DNA of 18,605 nucleotides from CAZBBC01 sp964489835. Lineage in GTDB: Bacteria > Calditrichota > Calditrichia > JAJRVZ01. The position numbers and the translations under genes were made by a program. This document shows positions 6,278-15,200 of this stretch, one piece after another. Location of the stretch: the NCBI GenBank assembly GCA_964489835.1, contig CAZBBC010000093.1, forward strand, positions 1-18,605, given 5' to 3'. Below the pieces are notes generated by a model, which searched no databases, was not told the origin of the DNA, and was given only the letters and a program-made list of their open reading frames with translations. Each line of letters begins with the position of its first letter. The stretch's first letter is position 1.

Positions 6278-7857
6278 CAAAATCCCCAAGATAGGTCTAC
6301 AACAGGTACAGCCGGTCGACCTGAACCGAGCTTAAAAAGCTGAATCGTTGCCCATCGGGATTTATTGAAATCAATAACCTTTAGAGTATCTAAAACGGCT
6401 TCATTGATATATACCGGATATCGTTTTTCCAAATCTTTGATTTTCGCTTCCAACAGATGTTGTGCTTTTTCATTGTATGCATCTCTTTTTACCATCTGGG
6501 TATACTCTGAAAAAGTGGGTTGATGATCCTTATTGATCACATAGCGACTTTTGTTTTTCTCGAAATATTCTATTGCTTCCTGATCACTAACACTTAAGCC
6601 CTTAGTGAAAAAAGTACGCGTTTCTTCATAAACCCATTTATTACGCCATTGTTTGAGTTCTTTTTGCAGTTTTGGTGACTTTTCCAAGTGTTTTTTTCTG
6701 GCTTCTTTAACCAGAAAATAGTCTCGTATCGTTAACCCTGCTGCATCTTTTAAAGCACCTGCAAGCCCATTAGGATTTTTGTCGATTGATGATATGCGGT
6801 CCGGATTGAATCTCTTTAAAAATCCATTGATGGTCCAATTCTCCTCTGATGAAGTCATAAAAATATTATTCCTATTCTCTTTCAATGCCTTCATGGCCGG
6901 CGCGGAATCATCTGCTTTTTCCACTGCATCCTGAAAAGATTCAATCGTTTTATCTTTATTCTTTTTCCATTCAGTAAAAGCCTTACCCAATAATCCGTAC
7001 GCCTCACCTTTCATGACTATATTTTTCGCGCTCATGAAATCATTTACGAATTTAATGGCGGCTTGTTGATATTTGCGATGAAAAAGAATTTTATTAAATT
7101 CCGGAGCCTTTGTTTTATATTCGTTCTCCAACAACCCACTTCGACGAATATCCAGAATTTGACAAATACCGAAAAATCCATCCAGTTCTATAGGGTCAGA
7201 TATCTCACCGATAGGAAGGTTTTTTATTTTTTCCAACAGCTCTGGTCTTATTTCCAAAAATGTGATATAATCAGTTTCAAAGTTTTTTAAACTGAAATTA
7301 ACCTCAGGATTATTTTCAAGTTTTTGTCCGACGACGTCCGCATAACCTCGGGCACGCATTGCGGCAACTGTAAGGTTGGCATCAGTTAGATAAGGTTCAA
7401 TCCAGAATCTTAGTTTAAAACTCACTTTCGATTTATTGATGGAATCCTGGATTTCATTTTGTGTTACTTTAATCTTGCTTTTGACTTCTTTCTCAAAAAG
7501 TGCTTCAACCATAAGCTCTTCTACGAGCGATTTTTCCTCTCGCTTAACACGAAGTGACTGATCAAATCCAAGTCGATAACCTTCCAACGCTAAAACATTT
7601 TCGTTAATCATGTAATTAAGGTAATTCCTTTTCCGAGTCTTTCCCTTTTTAAGATTGCTAAAACCAAACTCATAATTGAGTTTAAAATCGCGAACCGTTA
7701 TTATTTCATTTCCAATACGTGTAAGAATTTGATTTTTAGGAATTTTATCATTTTGGGCACAATTTAAGAACATCGAGCAAATTGATATACAAATAAATAT
7801 GATACTCCAATAGGAAATATGAGTGTGCTTTATTTTTAATTGATCTTTCATGTTCAT
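6277..7857 (-). CDS. SurA/PpiC-like periplasmic peptidyl-prolyl isomerase, putative lipoprotein
   Basis: About 526 residues from the ATG at 7857. A hydrophobic export segment (around residues 16-32) ends at a cysteine near 33 in MFLNCAQND. This resembles a lipobox, although Asn just before the Cys is uncommon, so lipidation is probable rather than sure. A SurA N-domain-like stretch follows: ILTRIGNEIITVRDF near 45-58, then charged helices to about 135. A degenerate parvulin-like region ends with LPIGEISDPIELDGFFG near 215-230. The second half (about 340-500) is helical and highly charged and again resembles the chaperone part of SurA/PrsD-type foldases. Likely role: folding of exported or outer-membrane proteins in the periplasm. 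No clear Shine-Dalgarno; an in-frame TTG at 7860 and ATG at 7851 are alternatives. It starts just downstream of a terminator, so probably opens a new transcription unit. Confidence 0.7.
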   Translation of the reverse strand: MNMKDQLKIKHTHISYWSIIFICISICSMFLNCAQNDKIPKNQILTRIGNEIITVRDFKLNYEFGFSNLKKGKTRKRNYLNYMINENVLALEGYRLGFDQSLRVKREEKSLVEELMVEALFEKEVKSKIKVTQNEIQDSINKSKVSFKLRFWIEPYLTDANLTVAAMRARGYADVVGQKLENNPEVNFSLKNFETDYITFLEIRPELLEKIKNLPIGEISDPIELDGFFGICQILDIRRSGLLENEYKTKAPEFNKILFHRKYQQAAIKFVNDFMSAKNIVMKGEAYGLLGKAFTEWKKNKDKTIESFQDAVEKADDSAPAMKALKENRNNIFMTSSEENWTINGFLKRFNPDRISSIDKNPNGLAGALKDAAGLTIRDYFLVKEARKKHLEKSPKLQKELKQWRNKWVYEETRTFFTKGLSVSDQEAIEYFEKNKSRYVINKDHQPTFSEYTQMVKRDAYNEKAQHLLEAKIKDLEKRYPVYINEAVLDTLKVIDFNKSRWATIQLFKLGSGRPAVPVVDLSWGF

Positions 7858-7879
7858 CAATCTAATAATAAAGAAATTT

Positions 7880-7915
7880 AAAAAAGGCCATTAATAAATT
7901 CCATCAATGGCCTTT
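7880..7915 (-). terminator. Rho-independent terminator after the LamG protein gene
   Basis: Read on the minus strand, a perfect 10-base stem (AAAGGCCATT pairing with AATGGCCTTT) closes a 13-base loop and runs into six thymines. It begins about 26 bases past the stop of the LamG/T9SS gene and ends about 22 bases before the chaperone start. It therefore separates the two transcription units. Confidence 0.85.
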
Positions 7916-7941
7916 AATTTACGATAGTGATTTCTACCAAT

Positions 7942-10842
7942 TTACTTCATAATAATCATCTTGTGGCTTTTTACAAAATCACTTGCCTGAAGGCGATAAA
8001 AATAGACACCTGAAGATAGATTTTCTGGTTTCCAGATTACCTGATATTTGCCTGCCGGCTGGTTTGTAATATCCAGTATAGTCGCAACTTTTTGACCCAG
8101 CGTGTTGTATACTATCAATTTGACGTTGGATCGTTCTTTAAGCGAATATGCAATCGTAGTTGAAGGATTGAATGGATTTGGGTAATTTTTCGACAATTCC
8201 CAGGTATAAACCACAGCATCATTTTTATCAATGCCGGTGAAAATACCCAAAGGTGAATTGGTCTCATCGAGTGTTCCGAGAGTCATATAGTCTGAGTCAT
8301 TCGGGTCAAGGCCTTCAAAACTAACCAGTGAATCTTGCACAGATGTTGCCGTTGCAGCTATCGTGAACGCACCTTCCTCCCCTGTGCGCACCAATAAAAC
8401 ATAATTTTCCGCCGGACCAGCAGTCAGATTCAGTACAAAGCCGGCATTCAGACTCTGATCTTTAAAAGTTTCGCTCATATCAAAATACCAAACGCGTTCA
8501 AGCCGTTTTTGCACTCCTTCGCTCACATCTGCGACTGTTTGGCCTTCTAAACCATTGTTGCCGATAATCGCATACTTTTCTACGTTATAGTTTGTAATAT
8601 TGAAACCTTCTTTAACCTGAGCCTTTTTCGCAAGACCAATACCTGCTTGAAAAGGTGAGCTGATCGTCATTTCATCGGACGTATTACTAATATAGTCAGG
8701 TTCTCCTTCTATTCTCTCGGTAAAGCCCCATATTGCAGCCAAATCATTCTGCTGCTGCATCGCCGCATCTCCCATTGGCACATACGATACCCTCGTTGTT
8801 GGACCATTAACGAGAGTAATATCATGGTGCTGGGGACTCAAATCCGTTATAATGGTGCCACCCTGAACTTCATCAAAATTCCAATATCCGACAAGCGCAT
8901 CATAATTCGGATGATCCGATGTAATTTTTTTATGACGCCATTTTATTAAAGTTTCAGGGGTTAAAGCTGCTTGCCAGATACGAACTTCGTCCATGCTTCC
9001 ATTATAAGCGGGGTCGTAAGTATACGTGGGATCTTGCGCAAAAGCAAGTGGAAGACCACTAGTAATTGGATTTTGAAAGACAATATTCGTACCACCAAAA
9101 GCATCATTGATAAACCATGATGTTCTTGCAACGTCCACAATAATGCCGACATGTGCCCAGCGATCCGCAGGTAGTGCGCCGACAGTGGGTTTGATTCCAG
9201 CCCTCTGCGAGTCATAAACACGCATTTCCACATTACCATCCTCTTCGTAAATAATCCAACCGGGATTACTTCCACTAGCCCAATCCTTGGTGCCCAAAAT
9301 AGCCGGATCGCCTATATACGGGCCTGTTTTCATCCACATTTCGACAGTAAACGTTCCACCCACAGCCACATCAAAGTCAGCGGAATATGGAATATAACCA
9401 TATTGATTAAGGGCGGCATTGAATACCATGCTCTGTCCTGCAGGTGTATTTTCAGAACTAAAGTAATGTTCATAACCACCCAAATTTTTTACAGCTTCAG
9501 GATCAAGCGTCAAGTTATAAAGACGGACGTAATCTGCTTTAATGGCCGAGTCCTCACTATTATCATCCGCAAAGAAGAGTACTTTCCCACCAGGTACCAA
9601 TGACATCGCCCCATCAGGGGTAATTGATTTTGTCAATACCGGCTCACCATCCAGGTAAACAATGACGTCTGAATCGCTAACTGTCGTAACAACCCGATAG
9701 ACTTGATTCGTTAAAATCGTATCGGCCGACCAGCCAAGCGCATTTGAACCAATTTGACCTTGTTCGTTTATCTTGAGCACGGCATCATTTAAATTGGTCG
9801 CATCTGTTTGCAATATAGCATAGGGTACACCGGCCTGGGGTAAAATTGCATCCATTTCAAAACTATACCAGTTGACATTTGCACCGCCTCTGGCACTGAT
9901 ATTAACGTTTGCCTCTAAATAACTCCCAGCATCAACAGTTACTATTCCATCAACAACGCTTGCTCCTTCGCCAACGGGTTCAATAGCACGCCCATAAAAA
10001 ACACTGGATGCAAATGGATCTTCAGCATTTTCGAAACTCCAATCTTCAACAGGAAAGCCAAAGGTAACGACGTGTCCGTAGCCTCCCAGTGCTTCTGCCT
10101 CAGCAACGCTTAAAACCCGATCATAAAGCGCAACCTCAGCGACATCAATGGCTGCATCTTCACCGTCATTGTCTCCAAAGAGATTAACCACGTTAGCTCC
10201 GGTCAGAAACGCAGATAATGCAAATACTCCGTCAGGACCTCCATTAATAAGATAACGAGGAATACCCCAGAGTTGTCCGTCCAAATAATAAACAGCATTC
10301 TTGTAGAAATTCGGGTCTCCCAGGTCAATAGTAACAACCAGCCGGTACCAACCCGTTGTATCGGTTGCAAAATAGTTAATTCTGTCACCCATGTGAAGCC
10401 CACCGGGTCCCATTCCACCATCATCCTCTATAAAAGATGCCGCATCACCCTGAGTAATATCAGTATACGTGGAATATAATGAGTAATATGTATCAAGACC
10501 TGCAGCGAGATGAAAATCGAAAACAAATGAGTACTCGTTGACCCCGGTTGCCCCTTCCGGACCATTTGCTAAGATATTATGTGCGCAAATTAAATATGTT
10601 CCTAATCCAATCTGAGCGGCTCCATTTCCTTCGTTCGGGCCTTCTACAGCAGCAAAATCCGGATTGGGGCCTAAATCATTCCTCGCCGCGACCAATGCGT
10701 CGCCGAGGGCCGCAACGCCTAGATTCTCGGGATCGTCAAATGTCCAATGCCCGACAAGGCCTTCGCTGGGCAGATCAATTTGAGCCAAAAGACTGCCTGA
10801 AAATGCAACTAACAAAAAAACAACGTATCTTAAGGATTTCAT
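7942..10842 (-). CDS. Secreted three-LamG-domain protein with T9SS type A sorting domain
   Basis: A 966-residue exported protein. The signal peptide is residues 1-20, cleaved after GSLLA. Three LamG/concanavalin-A-like modules follow, at about 25-256, 265-457 and 468-690. The opening phrase GLVGHWTFDD at 29 is echoed by ALVGYWNFDE at 649, and the first two modules end in related phrases (ALGGYGH at 251, NLGGYEH at 453). Residues 700-865 form an unassigned beta-rich region. The tail, 885-966, starts with NYPNPFNPSTTI and ends with SGVYFYRLQA and MIIMK, a FlgD-like type IX sorting domain. Such modules usually bind carbohydrate or other surface ligands; no catalytic motif was recognised, so an adhesin or binding role is inferred. 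The start is well fixed by AGGAGG five bases upstream. It is transcribed alone, between a palindromic repeat and a terminator. Confidence 0.88.
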   Translation of the reverse strand: MKSLRYVVFLLVAFSGSLLAQIDLPSEGLVGHWTFDDPENLGVAALGDALVAARNDLGPNPDFAAVEGPNEGNGAAQIGLGTYLICAHNILANGPEGATGVNEYSFVFDFHLAAGLDTYYSLYSTYTDITQGDAASFIEDDGGMGPGGLHMGDRINYFATDTTGWYRLVVTIDLGDPNFYKNAVYYLDGQLWGIPRYLINGGPDGVFALSAFLTGANVVNLFGDNDGEDAAIDVAEVALYDRVLSVAEAEALGGYGHVVTFGFPVEDWSFENAEDPFASSVFYGRAIEPVGEGASVVDGIVTVDAGSYLEANVNISARGGANVNWYSFEMDAILPQAGVPYAILQTDATNLNDAVLKINEQGQIGSNALGWSADTILTNQVYRVVTTVSDSDVIVYLDGEPVLTKSITPDGAMSLVPGGKVLFFADDNSEDSAIKADYVRLYNLTLDPEAVKNLGGYEHYFSSENTPAGQSMVFNAALNQYGYIPYSADFDVAVGGTFTVEMWMKTGPYIGDPAILGTKDWASGSNPGWIIYEEDGNVEMRVYDSQRAGIKPTVGALPADRWAHVGIIVDVARTSWFINDAFGGTNIVFQNPITSGLPLAFAQDPTYTYDPAYNGSMDEVRIWQAALTPETLIKWRHKKITSDHPNYDALVGYWNFDEVQGGTIITDLSPQHHDITLVNGPTTRVSYVPMGDAAMQQQNDLAAIWGFTERIEGEPDYISNTSDEMTISSPFQAGIGLAKKAQVKEGFNITNYNVEKYAIIGNNGLEGQTVADVSEGVQKRLERVWYFDMSETFKDQSLNAGFVLNLTAGPAENYVLLVRTGEEGAFTIAATATSVQDSLVSFEGLDPNDSDYMTLGTLDETNSPLGIFTGIDKNDAVVYTWELSKNYPNPFNPSTTIAYSLKERSNVKLIVYNTLGQKVATILDITNQPAGKYQVIWKPENLSSGVYFYRLQASDFVKSHKMIIMK

Positions 10843-10847
10843 AGCTT

Positions 10848-10853
10848 CCTCCT
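10848..10853 (-). promoter_or_regulatory. Strong Shine-Dalgarno of the LamG protein gene
   Basis: AGGAGG on the minus strand lies five bases before the ATG at 10842. It is one of the few canonical ribosome-binding sites in the window and fixes the start of the 966-residue protein. Confidence 0.75.
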
Positions 10854-10874
10854 ATTTTTGTTTTTAGGTAGTGT

Positions 10875-10882
10875 CAAATTTA
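10875..10882 (-). promoter_or_regulatory. Candidate Bacteroidetes-type -7 box upstream of the LamG gene
   Basis: TAAATTTG fits the TAnnTTTG consensus known for Bacteroidetes housekeeping promoters. It would place the transcription start about 30 bases before the ATG. No matching -33 element (TTTG or TTG at the right spacing) is visible, and the phylum is only inferred, so this is tentative. Confidence 0.22.
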
Positions 10883-10938
10883 ATGGTTTAGATTTTTTAA
10901 TAATTTTTTTCTTTTTCCTCCTTTCATGTTTTCATAAT

Positions 10939-11100
10939 AGACTTATGCAAAATGTAATTTTTGTCGTCATTGTGAGTGAGCGTGCGAACGACGCAATCTC
11001 CTGTAATTTATGAATTTACGAGATCCCTTTCCGCCTCGGCGGATCAGCCGTGGCTGACGCTCCGCTCGGAATGACGAATTACGATATTTTGCAGAACTCT
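10939..11100. repeat. Palindromic interspersed repeat (MITE/REP-like) with terminal inverted repeats
   Basis: This occupies nearly half of the 356-base gene-free stretch 10843-11198. The ends AGACTTATGCAAAAT (10939-10953) and ATTTTGCAGAACTCT (11086-11100) are inverted copies with 13 of 15 matches. Inside, a second inverted pair starts with CGTCATTGTGAGTGAGCG at 10965 and ends with CGCTCCGCTCGGAATGACG at 11076, a core like the CGTCATTGCGAG-type repeats found dispersed in many bacterial genomes. The centre folds again (ATCTC to GAGAT, 10996-11024). The right arm carries two extra small palindromes, CCGCCTCGGCGG (11031-11042) and TCAGCCGTGGCTGA (11044-11057). No open reading frame or transposase is inside, so it would be non-autonomous. 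Apart from a weak promoter candidate and ribosome-binding sites, the rest of 10843-11198 shows nothing clear. Confidence 0.75.
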
Positions 11101-11198
11101 GATTTTCACAAAACAATTGAGTGTGAGACGGATTTTTCCATAGGCATTTCCTTCTTTTGATTTTATTCTTTTTTCAATTTAAAGATATGCTCAGCTAT

Positions 11199-12242
11199 TC
11201 ACTTAGGAAAACTTATTCCAACCGAAAATCTATGGCAATTATCCAGGATACCCCAGTCGGAATAGGCATAATCCATGCGAAATCCCATGCTGCCGGGATG
11301 GTAGTAATCTATACCGCAACCCAGGGTTAAGCCGTTTACACCATTGTCTTCAAAGAGATTTTCATAACCACCACGAAGGTAAAACATACCTGCAAAACCG
11401 TACTCGATGCCGAGATTAATGCTTTCCTGATTATCGGTGGGATGTAGTAAATCTGCGGCTATAAGTAACGAGCCCAGCATGCCAAGGCCTTTTTCATAAG
11501 AAATGCCCGCACGTAATGTCATTGGTAAAGGATATGAGTCGGTTTTGAACTGCACCGGAACACGATCAATGTTCTCATACTTCTCGTCAGGATCAACCGT
11601 TGAATCCAAATTTCTTCCACGTAACCGGAGATTGGTGCCGAAATTACTCATGCAAAAACCAAGCTTCAAACCCTTTAATGCAGTTTCGTAAAAAATACCC
11701 AGATCGAGAGCAACAGCGTCTCCGGATTCATGCCAGATTCTTTGGTTTATCCATTTTACCGACAATCCAAACGAAAAACGATTGGTAAGAGCCATTGCAT
11801 ATGAGAGGGCTACAGCAACATCAAGGGCGTCATAATTCTCCCCGGTACCCTCCGGTCGTTTGATCGTTCGCACAGGTTTATCACCATAATAGAGGGAAAT
11901 TATGCTAAATCCCAGGGCAGAGTTGAAGAATGGCAACGGCAGAACACCTCCGAAAAAATCGTGCTTTGTATCCACCAGCCATTCATTATGCATAAGTTCC
12001 ATTTGCAGGCTGTTTATCATGGTAATTCCTGCTGGGTTGTAATAAAGTGCCGTGGGATCATTCGCAATTGCAGCATACGTTCCGCCCATTCCCATTGCGC
12101 GGGCTCCGACGCCAATCTCTAAAAAGGGTGCTGCGGTTGTACCCGCACCGCGTACGTTTATGATGAACTGAGGCCAAACATTTGTATTGTAAACAATGAT
12201 CAGAAGACACTCGAAAAGTATTAATCTATTTATTCTGGCCAT
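11199..12242 (-). CDS. PorV/PorQ-family outer-membrane beta-barrel protein
   Basis: A 347-residue protein with a hydrophobic N-terminal export segment (about residues 5-20) and alternating barrel-like strands to the end. The family-defining stretch GVGARAMGMGGTYAAIANDP followed by TALYYNPAGI spans residues 44-73, near the mature N-terminus as in PorV/PorQ (FadL-like superfamily). In Bacteroidota, PorV shuttles T9SS cargo from the translocon to the attachment complex, and PorQ is also a T9SS component. Many FCB genomes hold several paralogues of undefined role. The C-terminal strand ends in RFSVGISFPK, compatible with barrel assembly. AAGGG precedes the ATG by six bases. It follows the T9SS-tailed 1141-residue protein gene by 18 bases, so it may be a dedicated export or anchoring partner of that protein; this is inferred from position only. 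Confidence 0.85.
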   Translation of the reverse strand: MARINRLILFECLLIIVYNTNVWPQFIINVRGAGTTAAPFLEIGVGARAMGMGGTYAAIANDPTALYYNPAGITMINSLQMELMHNEWLVDTKHDFFGGVLPLPFFNSALGFSIISLYYGDKPVRTIKRPEGTGENYDALDVAVALSYAMALTNRFSFGLSVKWINQRIWHESGDAVALDLGIFYETALKGLKLGFCMSNFGTNLRLRGRNLDSTVDPDEKYENIDRVPVQFKTDSYPLPMTLRAGISYEKGLGMLGSLLIAADLLHPTDNQESINLGIEYGFAGMFYLRGGYENLFEDNGVNGLTLGCGIDYYHPGSMGFRMDYAYSDWGILDNCHRFSVGISFPK

Positions 12243-12260
12243 TCCTTACCCTTTCTTCTA

Positions 12261-15200
12261 TTATTTGATAACTGCAAATCTGCCAATCTTTTTTCCGATG
12301 TCGGGTGCTTCTACCACATAAAAATAGATACCGTGGGCAATTTCAAGACCGTCAAAAGTTAACAGATCCCAGGTAAGACGTCTGTCTTCACCCAAAGAGT
12401 GATACTCGAGTTTACGAACCATTTTCCCTGCAACGGTAAAAATCGTAACCGTACATTCTTTCGGCAGACCGACAAAATCAAGTTTTCGTGGTGGCAATCC
12501 TTCGGCCTCACTAATAACGACTCTTTCCGTCTCATTATAAGCGATATAAGGATCGGGTACGACATAGATATCTGCCAACTCATCTTTGGCTTTCGATTTG
12601 CTAATTATATTACCCAAGGTTGTAAACTCGAAAGAATCATTTCTATCAAATGTTTTTCGTGATACTATTTTTAAAACATCACCATTCTGTGGTAGTGTTT
12701 TAGCCGTACTATCCGTATTTGAAGGATACAGAAATTTCCAACCCCAAAGCACTTTATTCTTATTCGCAAGAAGGGTAATCTGATCATCAGCGCTTAGGAT
12801 CCCATCATTGCCTACGTCAAAGTGAAAAAAAGTTAGTTTAAAAGTATTGTCAGGATCGGTGACATCCCATACCTGAAAGTTCGTAGGTTTCTTTGTAGCA
12901 AAAGATGTATCAGCACCCAATTCCATGACTTTTATTTCATAATCACGGGCGACGCGCATACCATTCAGTTTGTCGGTAATATCGTTTACAATTAGCTTTG
13001 AACTTCCAATATCCCAGTATAAGGAATCCAAAGCTGTCTCATCATTGAATAATAAGATCTGAAAACCATCGACAAAGAATTCCGTATCGTTATTCGGATT
13101 AGAAACTCCGACCAAATATTCATTTCTGTTTTCAGAACGTATGTTCATAAAGCTTAAATGACCGGTATAAGCAGAATCGATTTTTTCATAAGTACCGTCG
13201 TCATTGAACTCCAGCAGATATTTTTCATCTGGCCTGATTTTAAATGGATTGATAATTTTGAATTCAATATGTCCTGTACCATAACCGGTTTTATGATCGC
13301 CTTCCATTTTATCGAAACCTGGTTCTACCCACCCGGCTATTGGTTCTGTTGGAATCACTTCAGCAGTATTCCTATCAAATGATATAGGTCGGCCCAGCGG
13401 GTCGGTTTGGATCGTTGCCGAACATTCAGTTGGGGAAATCGGCTGCAAACCTTCCAATGGAGAAAGTTCCGGGTAAAAACTGGGGTCGTAGCCCATATCG
13501 ACGGAAACGACAGCATAGTAATATATACGTCCATTATCGACGTCATTGTCTATGTAGAAATGCTTTAAACCACTGTCCGTGCCCATGTTGTAATGAACCC
13601 CTAGATCGCTTTCCGGCCCAATCTCGCTTCCAATACTTACCGGATGCGGCCCCTTAAGACCGTCTTTTTTATCAAAAATGGCTAAAGGTTTAAAAAGCAA
13701 TGGGTTACCAAAAGCGTCTGTTATGGTTTTAATATCGGTAAACGCAGGTTCCGTACTCTTGAAGATATAATAGGCCTCGAAATCATTGCCATAAACGGGA
13801 TCCCAGGAGTACTCAGCATTATTATCCCAACTGAGATAAACTTCTTTATTCCCGCCGGTTGCTACCAGAATCGGTTGATTCGGTGCTTTGGCAAAGTTAT
13901 AGTCGTGATCATAAATCACTTGCATTGTCTTCTTGTTGCGGATAATATCATCCTTGTCATTACCGAATAGCAGGGCGATGGCATAGCGGTGTGTTTCGCC
14001 CGAGCCGGCCCATTCGACATAACCGCTACCGTAGGTCCAGCAAATATCAGCCTGGTACCCGGGCTCTGTTTTAAAAGTACCGGGTATAAGCTCGGTCTGC
14101 CAATATTCCTCGGGCCTGGTGAGACGATTGTCTGTTCTTTTTAGATACATCGAAGTTAAACCAACCTGGTCGGATTCGTCGTTATCCGTCTGGTCGAAAT
14201 TAGGTTCTCCAACATCGGGAACGCCATTTGCCTGGCCTTCGTCCGGGCCGGGATATCCCGGTGATAATGGCTCAAGACCATCATGCCCCACATCATCATT
14301 CAACGGTTCGCAATCAAGTACTCCATCTACTTCCTTACAATCCCATTCCCCATTACCGTTGGTGTCTTCCCAGGGTTTAAAGTCTTCGTCATCATCAATA
14401 CCGTTATTTTGGCTTTCATCAGTCATGCCGTCTTCATCATTGTCGATACCATCATGTGCCAGACCCGGACTCTCTAAAAATGCGAACCCCAAATATCCGA
14501 TGGGCAAACCGTTAGCTGCGAACCCCAATCGATTCCAGGCAAAAGTGATATCGATCTTGGTATCGAACCAGGCATCGTCGCCTGAGTTAGAAGCACCCAG
14601 GTCCGGATCGACCCACATGCCCACAACGCACTTTTCTAGTGGTTTTGCTCCATCTTTCAAAGTCACGTCAAAAATGGATACGAGAATATCTTCTGCCAAA
14701 CGCGCATTCCATTGATAGGTACGAGATTCCACTTTCAGTCCAAGTCCTCTTTCGCCATTCGGCCACGGTCGTTGGTCATTCTCAAAAGGGAAATATGTAA
14801 ATCGGGTATTCTCCCGGTCATCGATGACATAATAGGATTCCTGATCCGCACGATTATAAGCCCCATATTCACCGTTCCAATAACCGGCGCGTAAACCTTC
14901 AAATTCATCGCCGGGCTTTCTTGTGTCCCCAGGATAGGAACCTGCAGGCCACCATCGGGGCCAGGTTTGTTTTTGGTTATTAATGGCATACCAACCGACA
15001 ATATTTTTCATTGACAAATCCAATACTCCGTTGCCATTGAAATCTTCCGGCGGTTCTAACTGACCATTGCCCTCACCTTTATCTCCGGTACGTGGGAAAC
15101 CGTCAAATCCGACATCTTCACTGATACCATAAACAAGCGGTGTCTCCTGAGATTCTGGCTGATCAAGATTGTAGTACTTCGGTAAAGGTTGCATAGCGTT

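Noticed and set aside
10868..10880. TTGACA-like -35 box upstream of the LamG gene
   Set aside because: No TATAAT-like -10 at 16-18 bases; the expected position overlaps the ribosome-binding site.
10939..11100. Insertion sequence or CRISPR
   Set aside because: There is no transposase frame inside and no regularly spaced direct repeats; the structure is a single palindromic element.
14119..14715. 198-codon open frame on the plus strand
   Set aside because: It is antisense to the acidic calcium-loop region of the large exported protein. Its Ser/Pro-rich composition is what reverse-reading Asp/Gly codons gives, and it has no family motif.
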